In this document: positions 35,278-42,871 of the stretch, piece after piece
Layout: the number at the start of each line of letters is the position of its first letter
Position numbering within the stretch: position 1 is the stretch's first letter
Assembly: GCA_910587465.1 (NCBI GenBank)
Contig: CAJUMS010000004.1
Span: 1-64,000, forward strand
Origin: an uncultured Oscillospiraceae bacterium
GTDB taxonomy: Bacteria > Bacillota > Clostridia > Oscillospirales > Ruminococcaceae
Direction: 5' to 3'
DNA length: 64,000 nucleotides
Notes under the pieces: model-generated
The model's input: the letters and a program-made list of their open reading frames with translations, nothing else
Databases searched by the model: none
Told to the model about the DNA's origin: nothing
Program-made: the position numbers and the translations under genes

Positions 35278-36198
35278 TTACTTAATTTTCTTTGAGATGT
35301 CAAACGGCGTGGTCTGGTAAACGAAATAGTTCAGCCAGTTGGTGTACAAAAGTGTGGAGTGAGCGCGCCAGCGGAGAACAGGTGGATTTGACGGATTGTC
35401 GTCGGGGTAGTAGTGGCGCGGTATCTGCGGATTCATTCCCTTATCGAGATCGCGGCGGTACTCCTTGTCAAGCGTGTCGGCGTCGTATTCGGAGTGTCCC
35501 GTGATGAAGAACTGGCTTCCGTCGAGATTGCCTGCGGCGTACACTCCCGCCTCGTCTGATACTGCCATAAGCCGCAGTTCGGGACAGCTGAGTATATCCT
35601 CGGCGCGAGTTTCGGTGTGACGCGAATGAGGAGCGCAGAACTCGCTGTCAAAGCCGTGGAACAGCCGCGATTTCGGTGTGAGCAGTCTGTGCATGAAAAC
35701 ACCGGACATCTTCTGTTCAAGCGCATGTTTTTTTATCCCGTAGTGGTAGTAAAGTGCCGCCTGCGCTCCCCAACAGATATGGAGAGTGGAGTGAACGTGC
35801 GTTTTAGTCCATTCCATAATCTCGCAAAGCTCCTGCCAGTAGTCGACCTCCTCGAACTCCATCTGCTCGACAGGCGCACCCGTGATGATAAAGCCGTCGA
35901 AATTGGCGTCCTTTATATCGCTGAACGTTTTGTAGAACGTTATAAGGTGCTCTTCGGGAGTATTTTTGCCGTGATAGGTCGAGGTCTGGACAAGCTCCAC
36001 CTCGAACTGGAGGGGGGTATTGGACAGACTGCGCATTATCTGCGTTTCGGTGACTATCTTTGTCGGCATAAGGTTAAGTATTCCGATCTTCAGAGGGCGA
36101 ATGTCCTGATGAAGCGCACGGTTCTCGGTAATAACGAATATATGTTCGTTTTCGAGAACGCTCTGCGCGGGCAATCCGTCGGGTATCTTTATCGGCAT
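35278..36198 (-). CDS. metAA: Homoserine O-acetyltransferase (MetA/MetAA family)
   Basis: 306 residues of the MetA glutamine-amidotransferase-like fold. The catalytic Cys is in HICWGAQAAL (about 142), the His in FITGHSEYD (about 235) with Glu two residues later. The segment ITGAPVEQMEFEEVDYW has Glu at the position that decides acyl donor choice. From published work on this family, Glu there (as in Bacillus cereus) favours acetyl-CoA, while Gly (as in E. coli) favours succinyl-CoA. The protein is therefore called an O-acetyltransferase although annotated relatives are often named succinyltransferase. It makes O-acetylhomoserine for methionine synthesis and is monocistronic here. Confidence 0.9.
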   Translation of the reverse strand: MPIKIPDGLPAQSVLENEHIFVITENRALHQDIRPLKIGILNLMPTKIVTETQIMRSLSNTPLQFEVELVQTSTYHGKNTPEEHLITFYKTFSDIKDANFDGFIITGAPVEQMEFEEVDYWQELCEIMEWTKTHVHSTLHICWGAQAALYYHYGIKKHALEQKMSGVFMHRLLTPKSRLFHGFDSEFCAPHSRHTETRAEDILSCPELRLMAVSDEAGVYAAGNLDGSQFFITGHSEYDADTLDKEYRRDLDKGMNPQIPRHYYPDDNPSNPPVLRWRAHSTLLYTNWLNYFVYQTTPFDISKKIK

Positions 36199-36274
36199 TT
36201 ATATCATATCCTTTCTTGAATAAGGCGTTATTCTTCGTGTTAGACGTTAGACTAAGAATTTATACAACACCTCT

Positions 36275-36303
36275 ATTATAAGCCCATTTCATCTTTTTGT
36301 CAA
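36275..36303 (-). promoter_or_regulatory. Strong sigma-A promoter of metAA
   Basis: Minus-strand TTGACA (36298-36303), 17 nt and TATAAT (36275-36280), a full consensus. It leaves a leader of about 70 nt, too short for an S-box or T-box. The leader holds a small repeat (TTAGTCTAACGTCTAA). The divergent gap 36199-36545 holds this promoter and the one at 36443-36471; nothing else was seen. Confidence 0.85.
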
Positions 36304-36442
36304 GTCCCGTCCGTATCCATAAAACGCACTGCGCCAAATCTGTAAAAGCACGGACCGTAAAAGTGGGTTTTGAAGTTTTGATACGGGCTTAACTGTTCCG
36401 CGTCTTTCCTCTATGAAAATATTGGAATTTTTTTATCCTGTC

Positions 36443-36471
36443 TTGACAATCCGCAAAAAAAATGATATAAT
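36443..36471 (+). promoter_or_regulatory. Strong sigma-A promoter of the transglutaminase-like lipoprotein
   Basis: TTGACA (36443-36448), 17 nt and TATAAT (36466-36471), about 75 nt before the ATG at 36546. The gene has an AAAGGAG Shine-Dalgarno sequence. Confidence 0.85.
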
Positions 36472-36545
36472 ATAAGCGTCTTGTTCCGACAGTTAATTTG
36501 GAACAGGTGTTTTCTTGATTTTGTATTCCGAAAGGAGATTGCTTA

Positions 36546-37997
36546 ATGAACAGGAGATTATGGAGCAGCATTATTGCCGCGGCTCTGGTTCTCGGAATGT
36601 TATCGGGGTGTAATACCAATATCGAAGGAAGCGTTCCGCAGATCAGCACCGGGAATCCTGCTTTAGCGTCTGTCACACATTCTTCATCAAATTCAGATAC
36701 AAGCTCCTCAAAATCCTCTTCATCTTCATCAACTTCGACCAAGAGCGCTGTTGAAAAAGTCGACGACAAGTTAATGGAAACGCTGGACGGGTATGAGGAT
36801 TTTTTTAAGGAATATACTCAGTACATAAAAAATTACAAGAACGAGGACAGCTCGAAGCTTCAGGAGTATGCGAAAAAGAGCGAGGATATCATCGAGCTGC
36901 TGGAAAAATATGATACGAGCGGATTTAATAAAAAGGAGGAAATCTACCTCGCCGACGTAAAATATCGCATCGATAAGATGCTGGCAAGCATAAAGAACAG
37001 GCTGCCTGAGTGGAATGACGAGAGCGGACGATATGAGATGAGCACCTCGTCTACCTCGAAGAGACCTGTGGCGACATCTCCGTTTTCCTCGTCATACAAA
37101 CCGTCCCCGTCAAGTTCTTCAGCCGCGCCAAGCTCGCCCACAGCGTCAAGCGAATCTGAGGCAGTCAATGAGCCTGCTGGCTCGGCGACCGAGTCTTCGG
37201 TAATAACCGATTACAGCTTGCCCGAGATCGTTGACGTTCCGGAGCCCGATACAAGCTCGCTGTTTACCGATTATACGAGAAAATGGGCTTATAATCAGCT
37301 TAATTCCGCTCAGCAGGTCGTTTACGCGAGACTATTTGAGAGTGCTAAAAACAATACCGGGGATATAAACGTTACCGATCTTAATCTGAGCGTAGACGAT
37401 ACCACGAAAGCATACTGGGCGTTTGATTACGATAATGCAAATTTTCTTACGCTTGGCAGCGGATACTCGTACAGTTATGATACGTCTACGGGCGATGTTG
37501 TAAGCATTGCCATAAACTACGGTCGAAGCAGCGGAAATGTTCCCTCGTCTCAGTTTGAGACGACGGCGCAGGCTGTTATCGCCGAAGCACAGCAGATGGG
37601 AAGCGATTACGAGCGGCTGAAATATATTCACGACTGGATAGTAAACAATACATCATATTCCAATAACGGCACGGCGTCAAGAAACGAGGCTGATGGACCG
37701 GTTGTATACGGTCAGGCAGTTTGTGAGGGATATTCAAAGGCGTTTATGTATTTCGCACAGTCTTTGGGATATGAGTGTGTTTGCGTTGCGGGATATGCCG
37801 ACGGCGATCATATGTGGAATATGGTCAAGGTCGAAGATACATGGTATCACGTTGATGTGACGTGGGACGATCCCATTTCAAGCAGTGGACCTACGCTGAG
37901 ATATAATTACTTTCTTGTCGGTGATAGCACAATAGGATACGATCACAGGATTGACAATTATTTCGTTGTTCCGTCCGCGCCTTATGATTATCAGTAA
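36546..37997 (+). CDS. Transglutaminase-like domain lipoprotein
   Basis: 483 residues. The signal peptide ends in LSGC, so the protein is lipid-anchored outside the membrane. A Ser-rich linker (about 43-74) leads to a helical domain (about 75-165), followed by a second long Ser/Pro/Thr/Ala linker (about 168-225). The C-terminal third is a transglutaminase/protease-like fold with Cys in GQAVCEGYSKAF (about 392), His in DGDHMWNMV (about 421) and Asp in YHVDVTWDD (about 436). Such surface proteins are thought to process or cross-link peptides or cell-wall material; the activity here is not known. The low-complexity linkers suggest it spans the wall. Confidence 0.88.
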   Translation: MNRRLWSSIIAAALVLGMLSGCNTNIEGSVPQISTGNPALASVTHSSSNSDTSSSKSSSSSSTSTKSAVEKVDDKLMETLDGYEDFFKEYTQYIKNYKNEDSSKLQEYAKKSEDIIELLEKYDTSGFNKKEEIYLADVKYRIDKMLASIKNRLPEWNDESGRYEMSTSSTSKRPVATSPFSSSYKPSPSSSSAAPSSPTASSESEAVNEPAGSATESSVITDYSLPEIVDVPEPDTSSLFTDYTRKWAYNQLNSAQQVVYARLFESAKNNTGDINVTDLNLSVDDTTKAYWAFDYDNANFLTLGSGYSYSYDTSTGDVVSIAINYGRSSGNVPSSQFETTAQAVIAEAQQMGSDYERLKYIHDWIVNNTSYSNNGTASRNEADGPVVYGQAVCEGYSKAFMYFAQSLGYECVCVAGYADGDHMWNMVKVEDTWYHVDVTWDDPISSSGPTLRYNYFLVGDSTIGYDHRIDNYFVVPSAPYDYQ

Positions 37998-38034
37998 TAA
38001 TTATGGGAAATAACGGTATCGGGAGGTATCGCAT

Positions 38035-38160
38035 ATGGCAAAGCGTTTTGACAAAAACAAAAAAGACAACCGACTTGAGCGCGCTTATGTCCGTAATTGG
38101 ATCATCTGCGGCATTTCCTTGGCGTTGATTATAATACTGTATTTTGCGTCAATGAGATAA
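38035..38160 (+). CDS. Small single-span membrane peptide (41 aa)
   Basis: Starts 37 nt after the transglutaminase-like gene with a strong GGGAGGT sequence 6 nt before the ATG. The peptide has a charged N-terminal half (MAKRFDKNKKDNRLERAYV) and one hydrophobic helix (IICGISLALIIILYFA), ending in MR. A bidirectional terminator follows 20 nt later, which makes a real transcription unit likely. The shape (basic cytosolic head plus one helix) is common in uncharacterised clostridial membrane peptides. The function is unknown. Confidence 0.7.
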   Translation: MAKRFDKNKKDNRLERAYVRNWIICGISLALIIILYFASMR

Positions 38161-38171
38161 TTTATACAATG

Positions 38172-38217
38172 AAAAAATCAAGCGGCTCTCCCAATTTCGG
38201 GAAAGCCGCTTTTATTG
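38172..38217. terminator. Bidirectional terminator between convergent genes
   Basis: AGCGGCT plus CCC pairs with GGG and AGCCGCT (38181-38210, one mismatch, 6-nt loop). It is followed by TTTTATTGTTT on the plus strand and by a T-run on the minus strand (the complement of the A run at 38172-38177). It serves the small peptide gene and the convergent DUF1266 gene. Confidence 0.85.
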
Positions 38218-38218
38218 T

Positions 38219-39349
38219 TTACCATTCGCTGTCTGCAAGATCGCACCGTATTATAAGCGTCATAGTCTGTTTCATAAACTCTATGGCGCCCTTGATAGTC
38301 CATTCGTCCGAGGCGAACATATACAATGCGCTGCCTATAACCAAAGATTTCATGTATTCCGCCGAGGAGGAGAAGCACTTCTTTGCCGCTTCTTTTATAG
38401 CCTTCATTGAAGCTAAGTAGTCGTCCTTGGAGATAATGCCGCAGGAGAATGCAAGTCTGGAAAAGCCCACCTTTTCGCTGATATCCCAGCCGATAACTCC
38501 GGCTTCCGGAAGATATTCGTAAATCGGCTTAATAAACATACAAGCGTTGAGGAACGCACGCTGACCGTCTCCTTTCAACGTGTTTACGTCGAAGTTTGGC
38601 TTGCCCATGAAGAATGCCTTTACATCGGAGAACATTACCGCGATATTGCAGCCGCGTGAAGTGTTATTGAACTTGACAAAGCTTTCCGTATCCTTAAACC
38701 CGAAGAATGTTTCCAGCCACTGTGCCACATTCTCTCTGTCCTTTCCCCGGAACTCGACAAAAAAGTCATTCAGACCGAGTGCGCCGCCTGTGACGGGTAT
38801 TTGTCGTATTGCCGGTATCAGTCCCAGCAGCACCGTAAATTCACCGTCTGACATCTTGCGCTTTTCGGGCTTTTCGGCGCAGCGTTTGTCGATATCCGCA
38901 CAAAGCTTACCCACAAACTCGTGCAGCTCATTGAGGTCTTTTTCAACATATTCCTTACATTCGGAGACCTCCGCGGGGAGATCGAGACCGCTGGTGTTGT
39001 CTGGATCGGCGTTTACGCCTGCTTCGTAGTAGGTCAGCGCCGCCAGCTCCTTGTCGTTCATAAAACGTATATAGCCATTCATATAGAGGTATCGTGCTAT
39101 CTCGTCGGGTTTTTTACAGTCGGGAAGGATCTTTTTAAGCTCGCGCATTGAATTGTCATAATCCTCTTTGTTATTTAAAGCGCCGATCATTCTGAAACGG
39201 AGCTTTACGCTGCGCTGTTCCTCTGGAACGCTGAGCACCGCCGCGATTATATTATCGTATTCGTCTTTGTCGTAGCATTCATCAAGAACCTTATACAGCT
39301 CGTCGTTATCGGAAATTTTCCCGTTTTCGTCCAATGTAATATTTGCCAT
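38219..39349 (-). CDS. TPR-like protein with C-terminal DUF1266 domain
   Basis: 376 residues, no signal peptide. The N-terminal half is helical and repeat-like (ELYKVLDECYDKDEYDNIIAAVLSVPEEQRS, ELAALTYYEAGVNADPDN), resembling TPR units. The C-terminal third (GWDISEKVGFSRLAFSCGIISKDDYLASMKAIKEAAKKCFSS with SALYMFASDEW) matches the DUF1266 pattern: a Trp-rich helical domain found in bacterial proteins of unknown function. DUF1266 and DUF1963 proteins (next gene) often occur in clusters of polymorphic-toxin or immunity type, but no toxin is visible here. It has its own consensus promoter (39380-39408). Confidence 0.7.
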   Translation of the reverse strand: MANITLDENGKISDNDELYKVLDECYDKDEYDNIIAAVLSVPEEQRSVKLRFRMIGALNNKEDYDNSMRELKKILPDCKKPDEIARYLYMNGYIRFMNDKELAALTYYEAGVNADPDNTSGLDLPAEVSECKEYVEKDLNELHEFVGKLCADIDKRCAEKPEKRKMSDGEFTVLLGLIPAIRQIPVTGGALGLNDFFVEFRGKDRENVAQWLETFFGFKDTESFVKFNNTSRGCNIAVMFSDVKAFFMGKPNFDVNTLKGDGQRAFLNACMFIKPIYEYLPEAGVIGWDISEKVGFSRLAFSCGIISKDDYLASMKAIKEAAKKCFSSSAEYMKSLVIGSALYMFASDEWTIKGAIEFMKQTMTLIIRCDLADSEW

Positions 39350-39379
39350 TATTTAACTATCCTTTCGTTTAATATTTCT

Positions 39380-39408
39380 ATTATACTCTTTTTTTGCGGT
39401 AATGTCAA
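39380..39408 (-). promoter_or_regulatory. Sigma-A promoter of the DUF1266 gene
   Basis: Minus-strand TTGACA (39403-39408), 17 nt and TATAAT (39380-39385), about 30 nt before the start codon at 39349. The SD is AAAGGA. Confidence 0.8.
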
Positions 39409-39431
39409 GTACGGAGAACTTTTTGGCAAAT

Positions 39432-40298
39432 TTATCCGCACTGCAATATCAGCCATACGTTATCAAAATTCCGTGCGGCTAAGTCGTCCCTGTGTATATA
39501 GAAATAAATTCGTCCGCAGTCGCCGAACATCAGCTCAAAGCCGTCTGTCTCTACCGTGCCGAGCTGGAACAGCAGCAGCCAGTCGCGGTTTGCCCATTGC
39601 TCGGTCTCCTGACGGTCGCGTGGTGTGACGCGTTCCCAACTGTCGGGGTCGCCGAGGTAGTATCCGCGCCGCGCAATCAGCTCGCATTCGCGGGTCATAT
39701 TTCCTTGAATAACGTTCGCCCAGCCGAGAAGCTTGGAGAGGTCGTCAAGATCGTCGGGCTCTTCGATGCCCATGCTTTCCAGAGCCTCGTCAAACTGATC
39801 CCATTCCATTGCCATTTTCTCACGCTGAACTATAAAATCCTCAAAGTCTTGATACGATTTCTCGGAACGCCCCGATATCGCGAGCTCTGGAAAATGGAAA
39901 TCCGCATCCAGATCGTTCGGATATTCGGCGGGGGAAAGCGCATTCACATTCTCGAAATAATAAACTCTTGCACACCCCTTGTCCTTGGGGTCGTAACCCC
40001 AGCGCATGGTGTCGCAATCATAAAAGAACGACAGCAAGCCCGTTTTCGGCAGCAGGTTGTCTGTATCGTATTTTGATATCTCCGCAAGGTTAAACTGTGC
40101 TATAAACGACAGTGGACGGTTTTTCGGCGCTTCGCCAAGGTAACCCTCACCCTCGTAATACGGCCATTTGAAGTCCGCGGGAACGTCGGGCTTTCCGCCG
40201 AATTTCGTCGCGCCGACCTTGTCGAGAGGCTTGCCGTCTATATTGATACGAATGGAATTCCGAGCTGACTTTTCAAGCGACTTTTTGATATCTATCAT
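39432..40298 (-). CDS. DUF1963 (YwqG-family) protein
   Basis: 288 residues from the ATG at 40298, chosen because AAAGGAAAG precedes it; an in-frame ATG 15 nt earlier sits at the foot of a hairpin. Family features are the opening TKFGGKPDVPADFKWPYY, then PLSFIAQFNLAEI, LLSFFYDCD and a late LLLFQLGTVE with MFGDCGRIYFYIHRDDL. DUF1963/YwqG proteins are soluble beta-rich proteins without a known activity; in some bacteria they lie with toxin-immunity genes. Here it lies between flotillin and the DUF1266 gene, all on the minus strand. The function is unknown. Confidence 0.83.
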   Translation of the reverse strand: MIDIKKSLEKSARNSIRINIDGKPLDKVGATKFGGKPDVPADFKWPYYEGEGYLGEAPKNRPLSFIAQFNLAEISKYDTDNLLPKTGLLSFFYDCDTMRWGYDPKDKGCARVYYFENVNALSPAEYPNDLDADFHFPELAISGRSEKSYQDFEDFIVQREKMAMEWDQFDEALESMGIEEPDDLDDLSKLLGWANVIQGNMTRECELIARRGYYLGDPDSWERVTPRDRQETEQWANRDWLLLFQLGTVETDGFELMFGDCGRIYFYIHRDDLAARNFDNVWLILQCG

Positions 40299-40317
40299 AA
40301 ACTTTCCTTTCATACTG

Positions 40318-40349
40318 CAAGGCGAAACGAGAAATCCCGTTTCGCCTTG
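40318..40349 (-). other. Perfect 12-bp hairpin between flotillin and the DUF1963 gene
   Basis: CAAGGCGAAACG (40318-40329) pairs with CGTTTCGCCTTG (40338-40349) around an 8-nt loop. It lies 11 nt after the flotillin stop and about 20 nt before the DUF1963 start on the same strand. No U-tract follows in either direction, so it may stabilise the upstream message or act as a weak or partial terminator. Confidence 0.65.
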
Positions 40350-40360
40350 TGATTATTCGA

Positions 40361-41929
40361 TTAAACGTTCTGAGTGGGTCGTTCGGGAGCCTCGGGAACA
40401 GGGATAACGGGCTTTTCGGAGTTTATTCCGCTTGCGATCGCCTTGCCCTGCACGAACGAGTTGACCATCTCGCCAAGGTTTATGCCCAGACCGTCGAGCA
40501 GACCCGAGCTTGCCTGAGTGGTCGCTTCGGTGATGTCCTTGACGAGCTTGGATGTGTTGCCGTCGCCGTACATGGTGATCTTGTCGATATTTTCCAAGGG
40601 CTTTGCGATAGCCTCCGCAATAGCGGGCATCTGCTCAAAATACATCTGCAATACCGCTGCCTCTTCCATTTTTTTCATAGCCTCAGCCTTCTTGTCGAGA
40701 CCCTCTGCTTCCGCGAGAGCCTTTGCGCGGACTGCCTCAGCTTCCGCGAGACCGCGAGCTCTGATACCCTCCGCGTCCTGCTCTGCCGCGAAACGTGCCG
40801 CTTCAGCGCGAGCCTTTTCCGCAGCAGCTTCGTTCTGAGCCGTCACGAGAATAGCCGCCGCTTCGTTCTTCTTGATCTCCAGCTCCGCTTCGGCGTTCTG
40901 AATATCCTCGTACTTGCGGGCCTCGGCGTTGCGCGAGACGGTGTACAGTTCCGCGTCCGCTTTCTGCTGTGCCGCGTACTTCTGCGCGTCGGCGGTCTTT
41001 TTTACGTCCGCTTCGAGGGCGCGTTCCTTTATCTCGGCTTCCTTAGCCTTGATTTCGACCTCTTTTTCCTGCTTGGCGAGGTTAGCGTTAGCGGTCGTGA
41101 TCTCTATCGTTTTGCGCTGCTCCTCCTGTTGAATAGTGTAGGCCGCGTCAGCCTCCGCCTGCTTGATATCCGCGGCACGTTTCAGTTCAGCCTGCTTGAT
41201 GGCAAGCTCGTTCTGGCGCTCTGCGATGGCGGTCTCGGAATCCACCTTTGCGTCGTTTGCCTTGCGGTTAGCCTCTGCTTGGGCGATTTTTATATCGCGC
41301 TCTGCCTCGGCTTTGCTGATAGCTGCCTTTTTCTTGATCTGCATTGTATTGTCAATACCCATATCGTTTATGATACCGTTGTCGTCAACGAAGTTCTGAA
41401 CGTTGAACGAAACGATTTCCAAACCCATTGCGCGCAGGTCGGGATCGGCATTCTGCTTTACCTTGTCGGCAAACGCCTGACGGTTGGATACCATTTCCTC
41501 AAGCCGCATCTGACCCACGATCTCACGCATATTACCCTCAAGGACTTCGCGCGCCACCTGCGTTATGTACTGGACGTTCTTATTCAGGAAGTTCTGCTGT
41601 GCGCGGGCGATAGTATCGGGCTCGGGAGAGATCTTGACATTGACCACCGCGTCAACGTTGATGTTGATGTAGTCGCCGGTGGGAACCGGTTGTGCGGTCT
41701 TTACGTCGACCGACATAAGCGCGAGCTCAAGCGTATCACAGCGCTCGAAGAACGGCAGCTTGATAGCCGCCTTACCGATAACGACCTTAGCCTTCCGCCG
41801 CAGACCGCTGATAATAAACGCCTTATCGGGCGGTGCTTTGCGGTAACCCGCCGCGAACATAAAGAAAATGATCGCGATTATTATTATTGCGGGAATAATG
41901 ATCCCTTTGTATTGTTCAAGCTCTGGCAT
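40361..41929 (-). CDS. Flotillin-like SPFH protein
   Basis: 522 residues from the ATG at 41929 (SD AAGGAGGGC). A hydrophobic N-terminus (about 9-27) inserts into the membrane. The SPFH domain spans about 30-205 (PFFERCDTLELALMSVDVKTAQPVPTGDYININVDAVV, EEMVSNRQAFADKV). A long Ala/Glu/Lys coiled coil follows (about 220-440, with AEAERDIKIAQAEANRK and AEAEAVRAKALAEAEG repeats). The C-terminal part (GDGNTSKLVKDITEA) resembles the FloT oligomerisation region. Bacterial flotillins gather proteins in ordered membrane areas. It is divergent from the V-type ATPase operon, and its leader holds a structured element (41953-42056). Confidence 0.93.
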   Translation of the reverse strand: MPELEQYKGIIIPAIIIIAIIFFMFAAGYRKAPPDKAFIISGLRRKAKVVIGKAAIKLPFFERCDTLELALMSVDVKTAQPVPTGDYININVDAVVNVKISPEPDTIARAQQNFLNKNVQYITQVAREVLEGNMREIVGQMRLEEMVSNRQAFADKVKQNADPDLRAMGLEIVSFNVQNFVDDNGIINDMGIDNTMQIKKKAAISKAEAERDIKIAQAEANRKANDAKVDSETAIAERQNELAIKQAELKRAADIKQAEADAAYTIQQEEQRKTIEITTANANLAKQEKEVEIKAKEAEIKERALEADVKKTADAQKYAAQQKADAELYTVSRNAEARKYEDIQNAEAELEIKKNEAAAILVTAQNEAAAEKARAEAARFAAEQDAEGIRARGLAEAEAVRAKALAEAEGLDKKAEAMKKMEEAAVLQMYFEQMPAIAEAIAKPLENIDKITMYGDGNTSKLVKDITEATTQASSGLLDGLGINLGEMVNSFVQGKAIASGINSEKPVIPVPEAPERPTQNV

Positions 41930-41952
41930 GATGCCCTCCTTATCTGAAAGCA

Positions 41953-42056
41953 AAATCCGCACCGCTAGCATTCGCTCGCTAGCCGAGCGACATTAGCGGT
42001 TCTCCGCTTCACTTCGTTGCGCTCCAAAACCGCTAACGTTACTCGCTTGCGGATTT
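41953..42056 (-). promoter_or_regulatory. Structured leader of the flotillin gene with mutually exclusive helices
   Basis: Closing stem AAATCCGCA/TGCGGATTT (41953-41961 with 42048-42056, 9 bp). Inside, TTAGCGGTT (41993-42001) can pair with AACCGCTAA at 42028-42036 (9 bp perfect), or its ACCGCTA complement at 41961-41967 can close a second arm (7 bp) that continues into TCGCTCG/CGAGCGA (41972-41978 with 41984-41990). The two pairings compete for the same strand. In the transcribed direction the interior carries GCGCAACGAAGTGAAGCGG. The element ends about 12 nt before the Shine-Dalgarno sequence. It looks like a regulatory RNA or a dispersed repeat; the ligand, if any, is unknown. Confidence 0.6.
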
Positions 42057-42096
42057 GACCTGCGCCGCCGAAGTGTGGCGTTTGCTTTATAATTAT

Positions 42097-42125
42097 ATTG
42101 TACCATTTTAAAAAAATTTCGTCAA
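42097..42125 (-). promoter_or_regulatory. Promoter of the flotillin gene
   Basis: Minus-strand TTGACG (42120-42125), 17 nt and TACAAT (42097-42102). The predicted transcript would have about 160 nt of leader that includes the whole element at 41953-42056. Confidence 0.72.
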
Positions 42126-42265
42126 GATGTTACAAAGATATTTGTGATATTGCACAAAAAATCTACGTTTTTTTCATTACAGCAAATATTGCACAGAATG
42201 TTATTTTTCTGACAATATTCCAAAAAATATAACAAAAGCAATGTTATATTTGTTGAATTTGCCAG

Positions 42266-42294
42266 TTGACGATTTCGCAGGTTTGATTTAAAAT
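42266..42294 (+). promoter_or_regulatory. Promoter of the V-type ATPase operon
   Basis: TTGACG (42266-42271), 17 nt and TAAAAT (42289-42294). It would give a leader of about 260 nt that includes the structured element at 42436-42544. A second AT-rich -10-like sequence lies about 15 nt further. The 632-nt divergent region 41930-42561 holds the two promoters and two leader elements; no gene is supported in it. Confidence 0.6.
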
Positions 42295-42435
42295 AATATG
42301 GTATTATAAAATTTACTGCCCTATTTAAATATGTATAAGAATAATGCCGCATGATCGGGCGCTATGACAGAGTGTAATGTTACGGGCGGCGCAGAGCGGT
42401 GCACTATGGCTATGAACGGTATTATGGTGGCGCAT

Positions 42436-42544
42436 AAGCAAGTTTCGCAATAGGCGGTGATGCTGTAGCGGAACGAAGTGAAGCAGATGCATTGCCGCCG
42501 TAATAGGTCAAACGCAAAGCGTATGACCGGTCAGAAACTTGCTT
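42436..42544 (+). promoter_or_regulatory. Three-way-junction leader element before the V-type ATPase operon
   Basis: Closing stem P1 is AAGCAAGTTTC with GAAACTTGCTT (42436-42446 and 42534-42544, 11 bp perfect). P2 is GGCGGTGATGC with GCATTGCCGCC (42453-42463 and 42489-42499, 11 bp with two G-U pairs) and encloses AGCGGAACGAAGTGAAGC. P3 is GGTCA-A-ACGC with GCGT-A-TGACC (42506-42515 and 42519-42528), closed by a 3-nt AAA loop. Junction strands are 6, 6 and 5 nt. The 3' side of P1 ends 8 nt before the AGGAGA of the first gene. The G-U pairs and tight layout suggest a selected RNA structure. No known riboswitch class was recognised. Confidence 0.6.
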
Positions 42545-42561
42545 TAGAACAGGAGAACCGA

Positions 42562-42870
42562 ATGGAGATTTTGCAAGAGATCATCAAAATGGATAAGGCG
42601 GCTGCGACTCGCACCGAAAAGGCTGTCGAGGAGGAACGCCGTTTGTCGGATGAATCGGGCGAGTCGACGGCTAAGGCGCGTGAAAAGCTTGTCGCCGAGG
42701 AACGCGGGAAGGTGGAGAAGTTCTGCCGCGAGCAGGAAGCTAAGCTGTCGGAACGGTTGTCGCAGGCGGAAAAAATCCGCGGCGAGCAGTGCGAAAAGCT
42801 GGACGAGAGCTTCAACGCGCATAGAGCGGCGTGGAAGTCAGAAATAATCGGTAGGATAACGGGGTGTTGA
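42562..42870 (+). CDS. V-type ATP synthase, peripheral-stalk subunit G/H
   Basis: 102 residues from the ATG at 42562 (SD AGGAGAA). An almost continuous charged coiled coil (MDKAAATRTEKAVEEERRLSDESGEST, AEERGKVEKFCREQEAKLSERLSQAEKI), as expected for the small stalk subunit (NtpF/AhaH) that pairs with subunit E. First gene of the operon, with 1 nt before subunit C. The helix would hold the catalytic head against rotation. Sequence conservation in this subunit is low, so the call rests on coiled coil, size and position. Confidence 0.8.
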   Translation: MEILQEIIKMDKAAATRTEKAVEEERRLSDESGESTAKAREKLVAEERGKVEKFCREQEAKLSERLSQAEKIRGEQCEKLDESFNAHRAAWKSEIIGRITGC

Positions 42871-42871
42871 T

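Noticed and set aside
36199..36300. S-box or T-box leader before metAA
   Set aside because: The promoter at 36275-36303 leaves only about 70 nt of leader, too short for either.
40349..41947. A 532-codon open frame on the plus strand opposite the flotillin gene, rich in Leu, Cys and Arg
   Set aside because: It mirrors the repetitive Ala/Glu/Lys coiled coil of flotillin in another frame, has no Shine-Dalgarno sequence and no recognisable domain.
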